A stretch of 8,768 nt of DNA from Candidatus Pacearchaeota archaeon (GCA_002690445.1 NZER01000192.1:1-8768); one strand, 5' to 3'. Shown: positions 1 to 8,534, counted from the first letter of the stretch. Notes: generated by a model from the letters alone, not told the origin. Numbers and translations are program-made.

Positions 1-2
1 CA

Positions 3-3000
3 GCGTCACTAAGAGGCGAATCTGCTCTAGCTGGCCGAACGCAACCAACATCATTAGAACAACAACCTAAAAGAGATATATGGGGAGCAGCTGCTGCTGG
101 TAAATACCCTGAATGGTATGCTCCAGCGGAAGACGAATCACCAGCCACAGGTCTAATAAATGCTATTGGTGTAGGCATGTGGAGTCTTGTTGACACTGGA
201 TTATTTGGCGTTCCCGGAGCTCTTGTAAAGGAAGAAGAATTTCTAGACTTTGAAGACCCAGTTGCCAAATGGACTGGTGCTATTGGAGGTTTCGCAGGAT
301 TTGTTGCAGGAGCTCCATTAAAAGTAGGTGCTAAAGTTGCTCAAAAGGCCCTTCCATTATTAGCTAGGAAGAAGTTAAAAGACTTAGGAAAGAAAAGTGC
401 TGATGAAGTAGTCAGGGGCATGAAGGAGGCTGCTAAGACAGGTGGCCTTAGTAGGAAAGCAACAAGGGAAGTAACAAAAGGATATAGAAGTCTTGTAAGG
501 CAAGCTCAGGTTGACCCAAGAATGAGGGGATTGAGGTTTGAACAAGCAACCAGAACATATTTAGCTGATTATGCTGAGAACGCAGTTGGTAGAGGTCTTA
601 TGACCCAAACTGAGGGAGTTGCTTTACAAACAATGTTTAAAAACAATATATTTAAAAGACCAATACAGGACTTCATTGGATTAATGGGAGCTAGAGGTTT
701 ATCTCAAACAAATCCAAGGCTTGCCAGAGTTATAGGACACACTCTAAATGATTCCATAATGTTCGGAGCTATTGATACAATATTTGAAGCAGTATCAATG
801 GTGGAAGATGGTGACTATGATTTTACTGCACCTCTTTGGGGAGTTGGGACTGGAGCTGCTTTTGGACAGTTAAGTTGGTTGAAACCAAGAGGTAAAGCGG
901 CTTCATTTAAGAAAGATTTCATGTCAGGTGTAAAGGATGCTTTTGCTAGAAAACCTTATCAAGATATGAGCAGGGAACAGCTTAAAGCCAAAGCTAAGTT
1001 TTTGGGTGAAAACCTAAAAAATAATAATGAGACTTCTAATATAGTATTTTCATATGCAGGTAAAAAAGATCAAAGTATAAATCTGAGGTCTGATGGACTG
1101 TGGGATGAAATGAAAAGGATTTGGGGAGACAAGGCCGATGATGCATTGGTTGCTGTTTTAGAAAGAGAAAAGAATAAGTTTGGTAAAAAGATGATGAGAT
1201 ATGCCATCAACGAGGAAGCCGGTAATCTAATGATGAACTGGAGAAGGATGATGTTGGGTGGTGTTTTATTTAATGCTCATACAATATATGATACATGGGC
1301 TCATGAAGCAGAACCGGGTATTAATGATGTACTACCAAGTTTCTTGATTGGAGCATTTGTCCAAAGGCGTTCAAACCCTGAAAAGTTTGATCTCAGACCA
1401 AATAGGATGAATAGATTAAGGGGTAACCTTATGATATTAGGAGCTGATCCTGCTCAGCTTGCTACGATCCCTACATTTGATTTCAATTATAGTAGATTTG
1501 AAAGCATATTTAATAATACAAAGTATGAATCAGTTCTTGAATTAGTAAGAGATTTGGAGATTGGTGGTGACAATGAGACAGTTTCAAAGGATTTACCTGA
1601 AGGCGTTGCTAGTGCAAGAATGAAGCCAAATTTATTGTTTGATGAACTTCACCAACAATTAAGACCTTTCTTTCCAAATATTAAACAGCTAGACCAAATA
1701 TCATCGGAAGATGCTAAAAGAGTGGCTGATGCATTGATAAAGATTGACTCCAGTTATGGAGATGAAAAAGGTAGAAGGAAAGCTAAAGAGAGAGACTTGC
1801 TTGAAATTCAGAAAAACTTTGAAGATTCGTTCCCTGAGTTAATTGAAAGTATTAATGACCCAGAAAATGTTTTAGGGATAACTCCTGAAACAAAGGCGGA
1901 TGGTTCAAGAATATTATTTGTTCCAAATAGTGTCGGTGTTAGTGAAGAATTAAAACAAAGAGCAAAAAAGGGTCAGCTTCTTAATTCTAGAGGAGAACCT
2001 TTATTTGGATTGGACGCTGAAGGTAATCCAGTAAAGGGAGATGAAGCTCTTGATTTATTGCATAATAAAGTGGATGGTTTTCAAACTGCTTTGACATCAG
2101 CCGATCAATTACTCTTAGTTGAAAAGGATACCAATCCAAAAACTAGCTCGAAGACAATTGATTCTGAATCATTATTAGTAGATATAGTAGAGAAGGTTAC
2201 TTCTTTTGAACAAACCGTAGAAAGTAATTTCCCTAATAACGCAGCTCTTGCTGAGAGGTTTTCAATTGCTGATTCTTATTTTGAGTATGCAGAACTACTA
2301 CAAAGAAACCATGCTTTAAGAATGGGAAATTCTGTCATAGATACCTTTTCAAGAAAAGATGATGCTCTCATTGGTCTTATGGAGAGGGCAGGTGTTATGT
2401 ATAGCCCTGAATTAATTGCCAAGACTTATATAATTGATGATATAAGCAAAGTAGATATAACAGGATCAGAAGACGCAGCTCAATTATCAAAAGACAGAAG
2501 GTTCTTGTCTAGAGTTTTACAATTACAACGAGCTGCTAGCATTGGTCGTCAGTTTGATATATGGGAGATACCTGACACTCCAGAAGGCAGATTAAAAGTA
2601 GATATTAAAGATATTAATCAACTGAGAAAGTATCTCATAGGTAAGGGTATAAAATTAGATAATATACCTACTTTTATGCAATCAAGATTGATTGGTCAGG
2701 CTATTAATGAAAGAGTAAAAGATACGAGGCTGACGGAGAATCAAGTTGAGTCTTTATGGAACTTAACTGGAGTTGAAGGAGCTAGTTTTGGAGTAGCGGT
2801 TGAAGGTAAGCCTTCAGGCTTTACAGTAAAATTGGTAGATGATACAAGGGTAAAAAACCACCAAGATTCTAATATGCCTAGACTTGCTAGAGAATATAAT
2901 GAAATAGTAAGAAAGATGATTGATGACAGTAATGGATTAGTTACTCCTGTGGCAGAAAAGATGTTGGTAACTGACATGACATACATGAAAGTGCTTCACT

Positions 3001-6000
3001 CATCTGTTGCTGAAGCTGGTTATGCTGATTCATCTCAGAGTGCAAGAGCTATAATAGCAGACTTTATGACACAACTCGGAGCTACCGAAAAAGGGTGGAG
3101 CGCATTTAGGGAACAACTAAGAAGGTTTCAAAATGAAAATCCGACCAATTCAGCTGTGATGATAAATTGGCTTACCAAGGCTGGTGTTCTTGAACCAATA
3201 GATAAAGCAAAGGGCATCGACTGGAATCTCAAGAATTTTAATCAAGAAATAAGAGAGAAGCTTTCAAGGTATATGGACGCTCATGGTTTTGATGCTAAGT
3301 ATGTTGAAAGAGTATATGTTGAGTCAGAACAGAAGGGTAGGGATAATTTATTAGAGGATTCCCTAGAGAGAGCATCTGAAAAACCTATTGATCTGGCTAC
3401 TTTTCACAAGAGATACAGGATTGATGGTGAAGATTTAACAAAAGTAACGCCAGAAGAAGCGAAGCTATTATTTGATGTTGTTATTTATTATGATCAGCCA
3501 AACAGGATTCTTAACGCAAATATAATAAACAAATTGCTTGGTAGAATACACGTTGACGTTAGAGGTGATGGAAGTTTCCAACCTTTTGATGGGTTATCTC
3601 AAGGTGAAAAGGATTGGATTAAGCCAGATGTTGTTGGTGATATGATAAAGCTACTTGGCTCTCAAAGAGCTCAGGTTAAATTAGATGTAATAAAGTGGAA
3701 TGGTAGTGATGTAGTAAAAGAATCAGAAGTAATTCAATTTTCTAGGTTACATGAGTCTATGAATAATCTAGAGCTTCCATATTTTATTATAGATGGAAGA
3801 TTTCTGGTTGATACTTTATCAGCAGATGGTAGATATATTGTTCAAAGAGAGGTTAATATATTCCACGATTCAGAAGCTTTAAACTCATTAGAACAGAAAC
3901 GTATAAGAGATATTCGTGAAGATTTTGAATCTTATATTAAATCATTACCGGGAGTATTTGATCCAAAAAGTACAGATTATAGAGACCTTGTTGGCGTTGA
4001 TGGTGAACAAGGTTTAAGAATAATCGAAATTGCTCCTGGAATGGATCCGATTGCTGTAGCTACAAAAGACTTATCTAATATTAACCAACCATTTAGAGAG
4101 TTGATTGACGAGTACGCAGATAGACCGGCATTAGATCACGATGGTAGAAGATTGCTTACAGATATTAGAACAAAGATAGATGAAAACCAGACCATTACAA
4201 CAGATGAATATGATCATATGCTAACTACATTATTAATGAAAGATATGCTGACTGGTAGTGACGGTGATAGAACATTTATTGAGTTGTTAAATGGAGCAGA
4301 CTCCTTCAAAAAAATGAGCAGGGTAAAGCTTTTTAATACCAAGAAATATGTAAGATATGATAAAGATTTTATATTAGATGTTGCTGAAATTTATGAGGGA
4401 GACCCAACAATTGGTAATCCACTTAGAAGAATAGCTAGAAACGATGGATATGGTGTTGCTATATGGAACGATTCAGTGCATGCTCAAATAAGACCAGAGG
4501 TAGAAAAAGCTCTTAGGGCAGCTGGTTTGGAAGGTACTTGGATATGGGATAATGTTATAGGAACCGCTCATGATAAAGTATCTGGTTTTGACAGCATTGG
4601 ATTTGTTTCAAGAGATCAATTAAGATTAATGCATGCCATGGCTGGTAATGATCCATATTCATTCAATCCTATAAAACCTGTTATATCATCAGGCGGAGCT
4701 GACTCACCATTACTTTTAGGTAAATCATTATTTATTTATAGTCCAGAGCTTGATGGATTTTTTAGAGGAAATAAAGATGCTGATATATTATTAGCAAGAA
4801 CTGGAGCAAAGGTATATAATCCAGTTGGTGATCAAGTAGATACAAGCACCGTAAATGTTGGGTGGGCTGAATTAAATAACCAGACAAATGTTCCACTTAG
4901 GAAAATATCAATTGAATCACTGGGTATAATGCAGAATAAAAATCCAGAGTTTTTTGAAGCCAAGCTTTCTCAGGCTGATGCGAACTACATGAATACCAGT
5001 GAGTCTGCTAGTATGTTTGAATCAGAATTTTCTAAGAGGTTGGAGACCAATTTAGATTCAATGGCTAATTTAGTAAAAGACCCAATTTCTTTGAAGCAAT
5101 GGGTAATTGAACAGCTAGGGGATGAGGGAACTATTGCAGATGCCATGTCTGGAGAATCATCTATTAATACTTTGAATAATTTAATTACATTTGCTATGCA
5201 TACTAGAGATGCTAATCCAATGAGCTATAGTGATAGAATTGTTAAAAATAAACTATATCAAATATTTATGGACAGTGTGATAAATGGACAAAGGTCTGCC
5301 ACTAATCAGTTTAACAGGGAAGATTCACATAGGTACGGTGGCAACGCTGTATTGATACCCGGCGCAATATATGGATTAAAGCCTACTCTTGTTGATAATA
5401 ATGGTAAGATGATAATGCGTGGTGAGGTTATGTTGCCTAAATATACCGAAGATTTAACTATGAAAGAGCTTGATAAAGAAGGCTTTGAAATGAGATTCGT
5501 AAGAGGATCAGAAGTTTTAACTGGAGATCAAATCTTTGGTAAAGAACATTGGGATATATTAATTGGTAGGGATGTCGAAAGCGGTGCAGGCATAGGAGAA
5601 GTTAAGGAAGCTTTAGAGTATATGGTTAGTCAAGGTGAGGTTGCTGAAGGAACATCAATTGGTATTATGGTGAGAAGGAATCCAAGAACAAGACCAAATG
5701 ATTTTGCTTTAATGTCATTGAAGGGATTCTTAAAAGAACAATATGGTAATTCTGTGGCTGTTAACTCACTTGACGTTGCTAATGTAATGGAAGGTGACTA
5801 TGATTTTGATAAGGCTGATTTCTTCTTTTCACATAGAAAAAATATGTGGGATCATGTTCAAAGAGCTTCTGAGTTTTTTGTTCAAGGTCAAGACCCAACT
5901 GAATATATGGAAGATATACCTTGGAAACTTGGCATGGCTGCGGGGAAGGCTAAAATTAATAAGCATGAAATGATTGCTTCATCTAATGTGTATAAAGCAG

Positions 6001-8534
6001 GTATTGGACTTGTACAGAAAGTTCCAAGGATGTTAAGTTACTTAGGAAATGTCGGAGCTGATGGCACAAAGAATTCTGATATAATGGGATTTAATGAACA
6101 AAGGCCTAATGAAAAATTTACAAACCCTAAGATTATATTAGATGGTATTTCTGATAGAGGTAAGGCAGAGGAAGCAGAGTTTAAACTTGTTTTAGACTAC
6201 GACAATTTAGACTTTTTCATGCGGTCAGCCTTAGAGACTCAGTATATAATTGATGCTAAAGGCAAATTAAATAAAGAGATTGCTCAAAGTATTAGATCGT
6301 GGAGGTCTGAGTTTATTTTCCCTACAAAGGAAGATTCTTTTGTTCCCGGTGAAGCAAAGAATAAAGGTATAGGCTTTATAAATGATATGAGAAGTAGTGG
6401 TAACCATCAGGGGAAAAGGGTAAGAATTTTTAGAAAGATTGTTAAGAAGAAGGACGGCACGTGGGATGAAGTTAATTTAAGTGAACTAGATATGGCTATT
6501 GTAAACCAAATGCTATATGAATATGGTAATTTTCTTGGAGTTACTAGGGACTCAGTGTATGAGAATACTGGCAGACAAAAGAAGACTGAATACGTTGATG
6601 CCTTTAATGGGGCTGACAGGTTTATGAGTTTTAATAAGGGTTTAAATAATAACTTATATTATAAGTTGAGAAATAGAACTGGTAGCAATGTTGGTAAAGA
6701 GAATTCACCTTGGAAGAACGATCCAGATTTTAATTCTTATTTTGATGTAAAGGAGAAGGATTTCAAGAGAAAACCTGATGGTAAGAAGATATTTTATTCG
6801 GCTCCCACTGCTAAATTATTGCATGATGACTCCATAGGAAACGCTGCAGCTATAGCAGCTGGCACCAGAGGCTCTCCTATTGATAGAATAATGATGAGGT
6901 TTAGAGATGTTGATCCACTTAATACATCTAGGACAAAAGTTGTTGGCACTGCTATAAATGATATAGTAGATGACTGGTATAATCAATTACTGGGCGGTGG
7001 TTCTTCAATGGATGCAAGTGATGCTGATATTATTAATCAGAGATTTGTTGATAGGGCAGATAAGCTAACAAAGGGTGTTGTAAAGGGAGTAAGAGATTAT
7101 AATAGGAAATCACAGTTGATACGAAACGTAAAGAAAAAGATTGTTCTTATTCGAGACAGTAAAATGAGATATGATGCGAAGAAAAAGACAATGGACAATC
7201 TTAATTCACTTATCAACAAGGTGGAATCTGAAATTGGCCCTGGTTTCTTAGGAAAGAAATATTTAAAAAGTAGGACAAATAAGAACCTTCCTGAAATTGA
7301 GTTTGTTTTAGCTGACGAAAAGAATATGATTGATGGTACTATTTATTATAGCACAATGGACGCGGTGAGGAACTCCCTGCCATGGGATTGGCAATTAAAG
7401 CCAGCCGGTAAAAAAGATTTAGACTTTATTAGGACGATTAGAAAGTTATTTTATGGAAACAGAACTAGAAAGAAAGACTTTCTGGATTTTGGTGGAAGAC
7501 AGTTATTAACAGGTGACGAGCTAGAATTACTAGATAATTTTCCTGACATGAATACATACTATCAGATAGAAACTGAAGCTTTGGCTAAAGGATTTAAAGA
7601 CCATGGCCCTTCCTTTCTCTATCAATTTATGCAACCAGCTCAGAACAGGAAAGCTGTTGGGGTGTTTAATAACAGACCAGTCAGTGTTCCTTATGAAGCT
7701 CAAGAAACATTTGACCCATCTTCTAGGTATAGAAGGGGAATGAGGCTTCTCACAGGTGTTGCATACGGTACAGTAAAAACAGATGCTGAAACTATGCGGT
7801 TAGCTAGAGAAGAATTATCCATGTTACAGTTTATTGAATCTCAGAATGAAAGGTTCTTTAACAAACGTATTGAAAGAAGGGGTTTGATAGGAGAGATTGT
7901 TGGTGCTGAGCGTTTAAATGTAGGTGAACTTGGTAGAGCAGCTAAAGAAATGATATATAATAACATGAGACTTCCAAATTTTGACAGAGACTTTGAAAAG
8001 TTGTTTGGTAATTTTGATTCTATCAAGTGGAACAGGGATAGCATGAAGATATCAAGTGGATTCAATTTAATGAATGATCATATGTTAGATTTCTATGCAG
8101 GTGTTATGAAGCTGGCAGGTAAAGAAAAAGAATTTGAATCTTATCTAAATACAATGCACGATTTGAATGCACAGTATATGGGATATGATTTTATTAATCC
8201 ATTGGAATATCTATCTATGAGAGCTGGCATGGATAAGGAAGTAAAGAAGATTGCTAGGGATGTATTTGTTGATGGTATATTCAAAACAGAATTGGACAAG
8301 AAAAACAAGACAGCAATGGATATAGAAAAAAATCCAGTGTATGCTTTAATGGGTGGAGCCAGTTACTTTAAGGGAGTATCTCTTGAAAAAGCTCCGACAA
8401 AAGATATAGGTCGCTATTTAAGGGAAGCAAAAGAGTTGGCTGACACAATGGAAGAAATGAAAGATAATATTAGTCCTAATAGCCATAAAGCAAGAAAAGA
8501 ATATGATGAAATAGGAACTAAATGTGGTTTTTAG
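3..8534 (+). CDS. Giant phage protein, probable virion-packaged DPBB RNA polymerase (5' partial)
   Basis: Seen: 2843 codons in one frame without a stop, open at the left edge, ending in TAG at 8532-8534; the visible part is roughly 320 kDa. The ATG at 177 is not a credible start, because 58 sense codons precede it in frame and no Shine-Dalgarno site lies before it. Residue numbers count from position 3. Layout: linker-like start (1-57); Gly-rich hydrophobic stretch (90-120); second hydrophobic patch (410-456); long mixed alpha/beta region without known motifs (460-1540); possible lysine barrel (1558-1605); DPBB-like block with metal motif DYDFD (1777-1944, motif at 1932-1936); C-terminal 900 residues, with a Lys/Arg-rich helical part at 2347-2411. 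The only cysteine is C2841. Family knowledge: DxDxD in a DPBB holds catalytic Mg in multisubunit RNA polymerase beta', QDE-1, YonO and the crAss-like phage giant polymerase. Inference: it is packaged in the capsid, ejected with the DNA, and transcribes early genes. The alternative is a polymerase-like virion protein of other function. The gene is certain; the function is moderately supported. Confidence 0.65.
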   Translation, partial: ASLRGESALAGRTQPTSLEQQPKRDIWGAAAAGKYPEWYAPAEDESPATGLINAIGVGMWSLVDTGLFGVPGALVKEEEFLDFEDPVAKWTGAIGGFAGFVAGAPLKVGAKVAQKALPLLARKKLKDLGKKSADEVVRGMKEAAKTGGLSRKATREVTKGYRSLVRQAQVDPRMRGLRFEQATRTYLADYAENAVGRGLMTQTEGVALQTMFKNNIFKRPIQDFIGLMGARGLSQTNPRLARVIGHTLNDSIMFGAIDTIFEAVSMVEDGDYDFTAPLWGVGTGAAFGQLSWLKPRGKAASFKKDFMSGVKDAFARKPYQDMSREQLKAKAKFLGENLKNNNETSNIVFSYAGKKDQSINLRSDGLWDEMKRIWGDKADDALVAVLEREKNKFGKKMMRYAINEEAGNLMMNWRRMMLGGVLFNAHTIYDTWAHEAEPGINDVLPSFLIGAFVQRRSNPEKFDLRPNRMNRLRGNLMILGADPAQLATIPTFDFNYSRFESIFNNTKYESVLELVRDLEIGGDNETVSKDLPEGVASARMKPNLLFDELHQQLRPFFPNIKQLDQISSEDAKRVADALIKIDSSYGDEKGRRKAKERDLLEIQKNFEDSFPELIESINDPENVLGITPETKADGSRILFVPNSVGVSEELKQRAKKGQLLNSRGEPLFGLDAEGNPVKGDEALDLLHNKVDGFQTALTSADQLLLVEKDTNPKTSSKTIDSESLLVDIVEKVTSFEQTVESNFPNNAALAERFSIADSYFEYAELLQRNHALRMGNSVIDTFSRKDDALIGLMERAGVMYSPELIAKTYIIDDISKVDITGSEDAAQLSKDRRFLSRVLQLQRAASIGRQFDIWEIPDTPEGRLKVDIKDINQLRKYLIGKGIKLDNIPTFMQSRLIGQAINERVKDTRLTENQVESLWNLTGVEGASFGVAVEGKPSGFTVKLVDDTRVKNHQDSNMPRLAREYNEIVRKMIDDSNGLVTPVAEKMLVTDMTYMKVLHSSVAEAGYADSSQSARAIIADFMTQLGATEKGWSAFREQLRRFQNENPTNSAVMINWLTKAGVLEPIDKAKGIDWNLKNFNQEIREKLSRYMDAHGFDAKYVERVYVESEQKGRDNLLEDSLERASEKPIDLATFHKRYRIDGEDLTKVTPEEAKLLFDVVIYYDQPNRILNANIINKLLGRIHVDVRGDGSFQPFDGLSQGEKDWIKPDVVGDMIKLLGSQRAQVKLDVIKWNGSDVVKESEVIQFSRLHESMNNLELPYFIIDGRFLVDTLSADGRYIVQREVNIFHDSEALNSLEQKRIRDIREDFESYIKSLPGVFDPKSTDYRDLVGVDGEQGLRIIEIAPGMDPIAVATKDLSNINQPFRELIDEYADRPALDHDGRRLLTDIRTKIDENQTITTDEYDHMLTTLLMKDMLTGSDGDRTFIELLNGADSFKKMSRVKLFNTKKYVRYDKDFILDVAEIYEGDPTIGNPLRRIARNDGYGVAIWNDSVHAQIRPEVEKALRAAGLEGTWIWDNVIGTAHDKVSGFDSIGFVSRDQLRLMHAMAGNDPYSFNPIKPVISSGGADSPLLLGKSLFIYSPELDGFFRGNKDADILLARTGAKVYNPVGDQVDTSTVNVGWAELNNQTNVPLRKISIESLGIMQNKNPEFFEAKLSQADANYMNTSESASMFESEFSKRLETNLDSMANLVKDPISLKQWVIEQLGDEGTIADAMSGESSINTLNNLITFAMHTRDANPMSYSDRIVKNKLYQIFMDSVINGQRSATNQFNREDSHRYGGNAVLIPGAIYGLKPTLVDNNGKMIMRGEVMLPKYTEDLTMKELDKEGFEMRFVRGSEVLTGDQIFGKEHWDILIGRDVESGAGIGEVKEALEYMVSQGEVAEGTSIGIMVRRNPRTRPNDFALMSLKGFLKEQYGNSVAVNSLDVANVMEGDYDFDKADFFFSHRKNMWDHVQRASEFFVQGQDPTEYMEDIPWKLGMAAGKAKINKHEMIASSNVYKAGIGLVQKVPRMLSYLGNVGADGTKNSDIMGFNEQRPNEKFTNPKIILDGISDRGKAEEAEFKLVLDYDNLDFFMRSALETQYIIDAKGKLNKEIAQSIRSWRSEFIFPTKEDSFVPGEAKNKGIGFINDMRSSGNHQGKRVRIFRKIVKKKDGTWDEVNLSELDMAIVNQMLYEYGNFLGVTRDSVYENTGRQKKTEYVDAFNGADRFMSFNKGLNNNLYYKLRNRTGSNVGKENSPWKNDPDFNSYFDVKEKDFKRKPDGKKIFYSAPTAKLLHDDSIGNAAAIAAGTRGSPIDRIMMRFRDVDPLNTSRTKVVGTAINDIVDDWYNQLLGGGSSMDASDADIINQRFVDRADKLTKGVVKGVRDYNRKSQLIRNVKKKIVLIRDSKMRYDAKKKTMDNLNSLINKVESEIGPGFLGKKYLKSRTNKNLPEIEFVLADEKNMIDGTIYYSTMDAVRNSLPWDWQLKPAGKKDLDFIRTIRKLFYGNRTRKKDFLDFGGRQLLTGDELELLDNFPDMNTYYQIETEALAKGFKDHGPSFLYQFMQPAQNRKAVGVFNNRPVSVPYEAQETFDPSSRYRRGMRLLTGVAYGTVKTDAETMRLAREELSMLQFIESQNERFFNKRIERRGLIGEIVGAERLNVGELGRAAKEMIYNNMRLPNFDRDFEKLFGNFDSIKWNRDSMKISSGFNLMNDHMLDFYAGVMKLAGKEKEFESYLNTMHDLNAQYMGYDFINPLEYLSMRAGMDKEVKKIARDVFVDGIFKTELDKKNKTAMDIEKNPVYALMGGASYFKGVSLEKAPTKDIGRYLREAKELADTMEEMKDNISPNSHKARKEYDEIGTKCGF
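270..362 (+). other. Gly/Ala-rich hydrophobic segment near the visible N-terminus
   Basis: Residues 90-120 begin WTGAIGGFAGFVAGAP and continue into KVGAKVAQKALPLL. They form a Gly/Ala-rich hydrophobic stretch that passes into a basic amphipathic helix, followed by Lys/Arg-rich sequence. A membrane-interacting role fits a protein ejected through a phage tail, but the stretch is internal to the polypeptide and is not a signal peptide. An ordinary buried helix pair is an equally simple explanation. Confidence 0.4.
1230..1370 (+). other. Second hydrophobic patch of the giant protein
   Basis: Residues 410-456 contain MMNWRRMMLGGVLFNAH (from 410) and LPSFLIGAFVQRR (444-456). These are two short hydrophobic stretches separated by the acidic linker EAEPGINDV. 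Neither is long enough or free enough of charge to be called a transmembrane helix with confidence. With the stretch at 90-120, and a Gly-rich segment around residues 278-292, they make the first 460 visible residues the most hydrophobic part of the protein. Confidence 0.3.
4671..4817 (+). other. Candidate first (beta-like) DPBB segment with lysines
   Basis: Residues 1557-1605 hold IKPVISSGG (1557-1565), LLLGKSLFIYSPELDGFF (1570-1587) and DADILLARTGAKVY (1592-1605). Short hydrophobic strands alternate with Gly/Asp turns, and lysines K1558, K1574 and K1603 sit next to strands. In two-barrel RNA polymerases the beta-like barrel precedes the Mg-binding barrel and gives two catalytic lysines. Here the segment lies about 330-370 residues before DYDFD, which is a plausible distance. 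No strong signature such as GRHGNKG is present, so this is an inference from position and strand pattern only. Confidence 0.3.
5328..5834 (+). other. DPBB-like catalytic block of the giant protein (beta'-like, DYDFD motif)
   Basis: Seen in residues 1776-1944: RYGGNAVLIPG (1777-1787), RGEVMLPK (1806-1813), RRNPRTRP (1891-1898) and EGDYDFDKADFFFSH (1930-1944). Family knowledge: bacterial beta' carries, in this order, SGRSVIVVGP, a GLPKKM segment, NRAPTLHR and NADFDGDQMAVH; the three Asp residues hold the catalytic Mg. The order matches, and the distance from the RxP/NP proline to the first Asp is similar (38 residues here, about 33 in E. coli beta'). The motif here is D-Y-D-F-D, with Phe where the classical form has Gly; QDE-1 has DYDGD. 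Inference: this is the second, Mg-binding barrel of a single-chain RNA polymerase. The match is by eye; a chance DxDxD is possible, but the ordered flanking strands make it less likely. Confidence 0.62.
7041..7235 (+). other. Basic, probably helical or coiled-coil segment in the C-terminal region
   Basis: Residues 2347-2411 run from RFVDRADKLTKG to NKVESEI. They are rich in Lys and Arg (for example NVKKKIVLIRDSK and DAKKKTM) with spaced Leu/Ile/Val and no proline, as in a long helix or coiled coil. It could contact nucleic acid or be structural. In a beta'-like layout it falls near where a bridge helix might lie, but no bridge-helix signature is clear. Confidence 0.3.

Noticed and set aside
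810..824. The 15-base word encoding GDYDF recurs at 5793-5807, in the catalytic motif
   Set aside because: The first copy (GDYDFT) lacks the third aspartate and the flanking barrel strands. The surrounding sequence does not align beyond a few bases, so it is treated as coincidence and not as a duplicated active site.
2741..2986. Minus-strand open frame of 81 codons
   Set aside because: It lies wholly inside the giant gene on the opposite strand, shows no recognisable family, and is what a long AT-rich gene gives by chance.
4707..4733. Possible P-loop at LLLGKSLF
   Set aside because: GKS is present, but the preceding GxxxxGK spacing and any Walker B or helicase motif are absent, so an ATPase/helicase or DarB-like antirestriction polyprotein is not supported.
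6651..6667. Inverted repeat AACTTAT-ATT-ATAAGTT
   Set aside because: It is a weak AT-only hairpin in the middle of the coding region (NNLYYKL), with no T-tract or gene boundary; it is expected by chance in AT-rich DNA.
4134..7769. T7/N4-type single-subunit RNA polymerase motifs: DHDGR (residue 1378), HDDSIG (residue 2274) and VAYG (near residue 2588)
   Set aside because: Each resembles motif A (DxxGR), motif C (HDS) or motif B (YG), but the order is A-C-B instead of A-B-C, spacings are far too large, and the Arg and Lys of motif B are not in place. The DPBB reading fits better.
7841..8065. Minus-strand open frame of 74 codons
   Set aside because: It is a shadow of the giant gene, with hydrophobic low-information sequence and no sign of a real start context.
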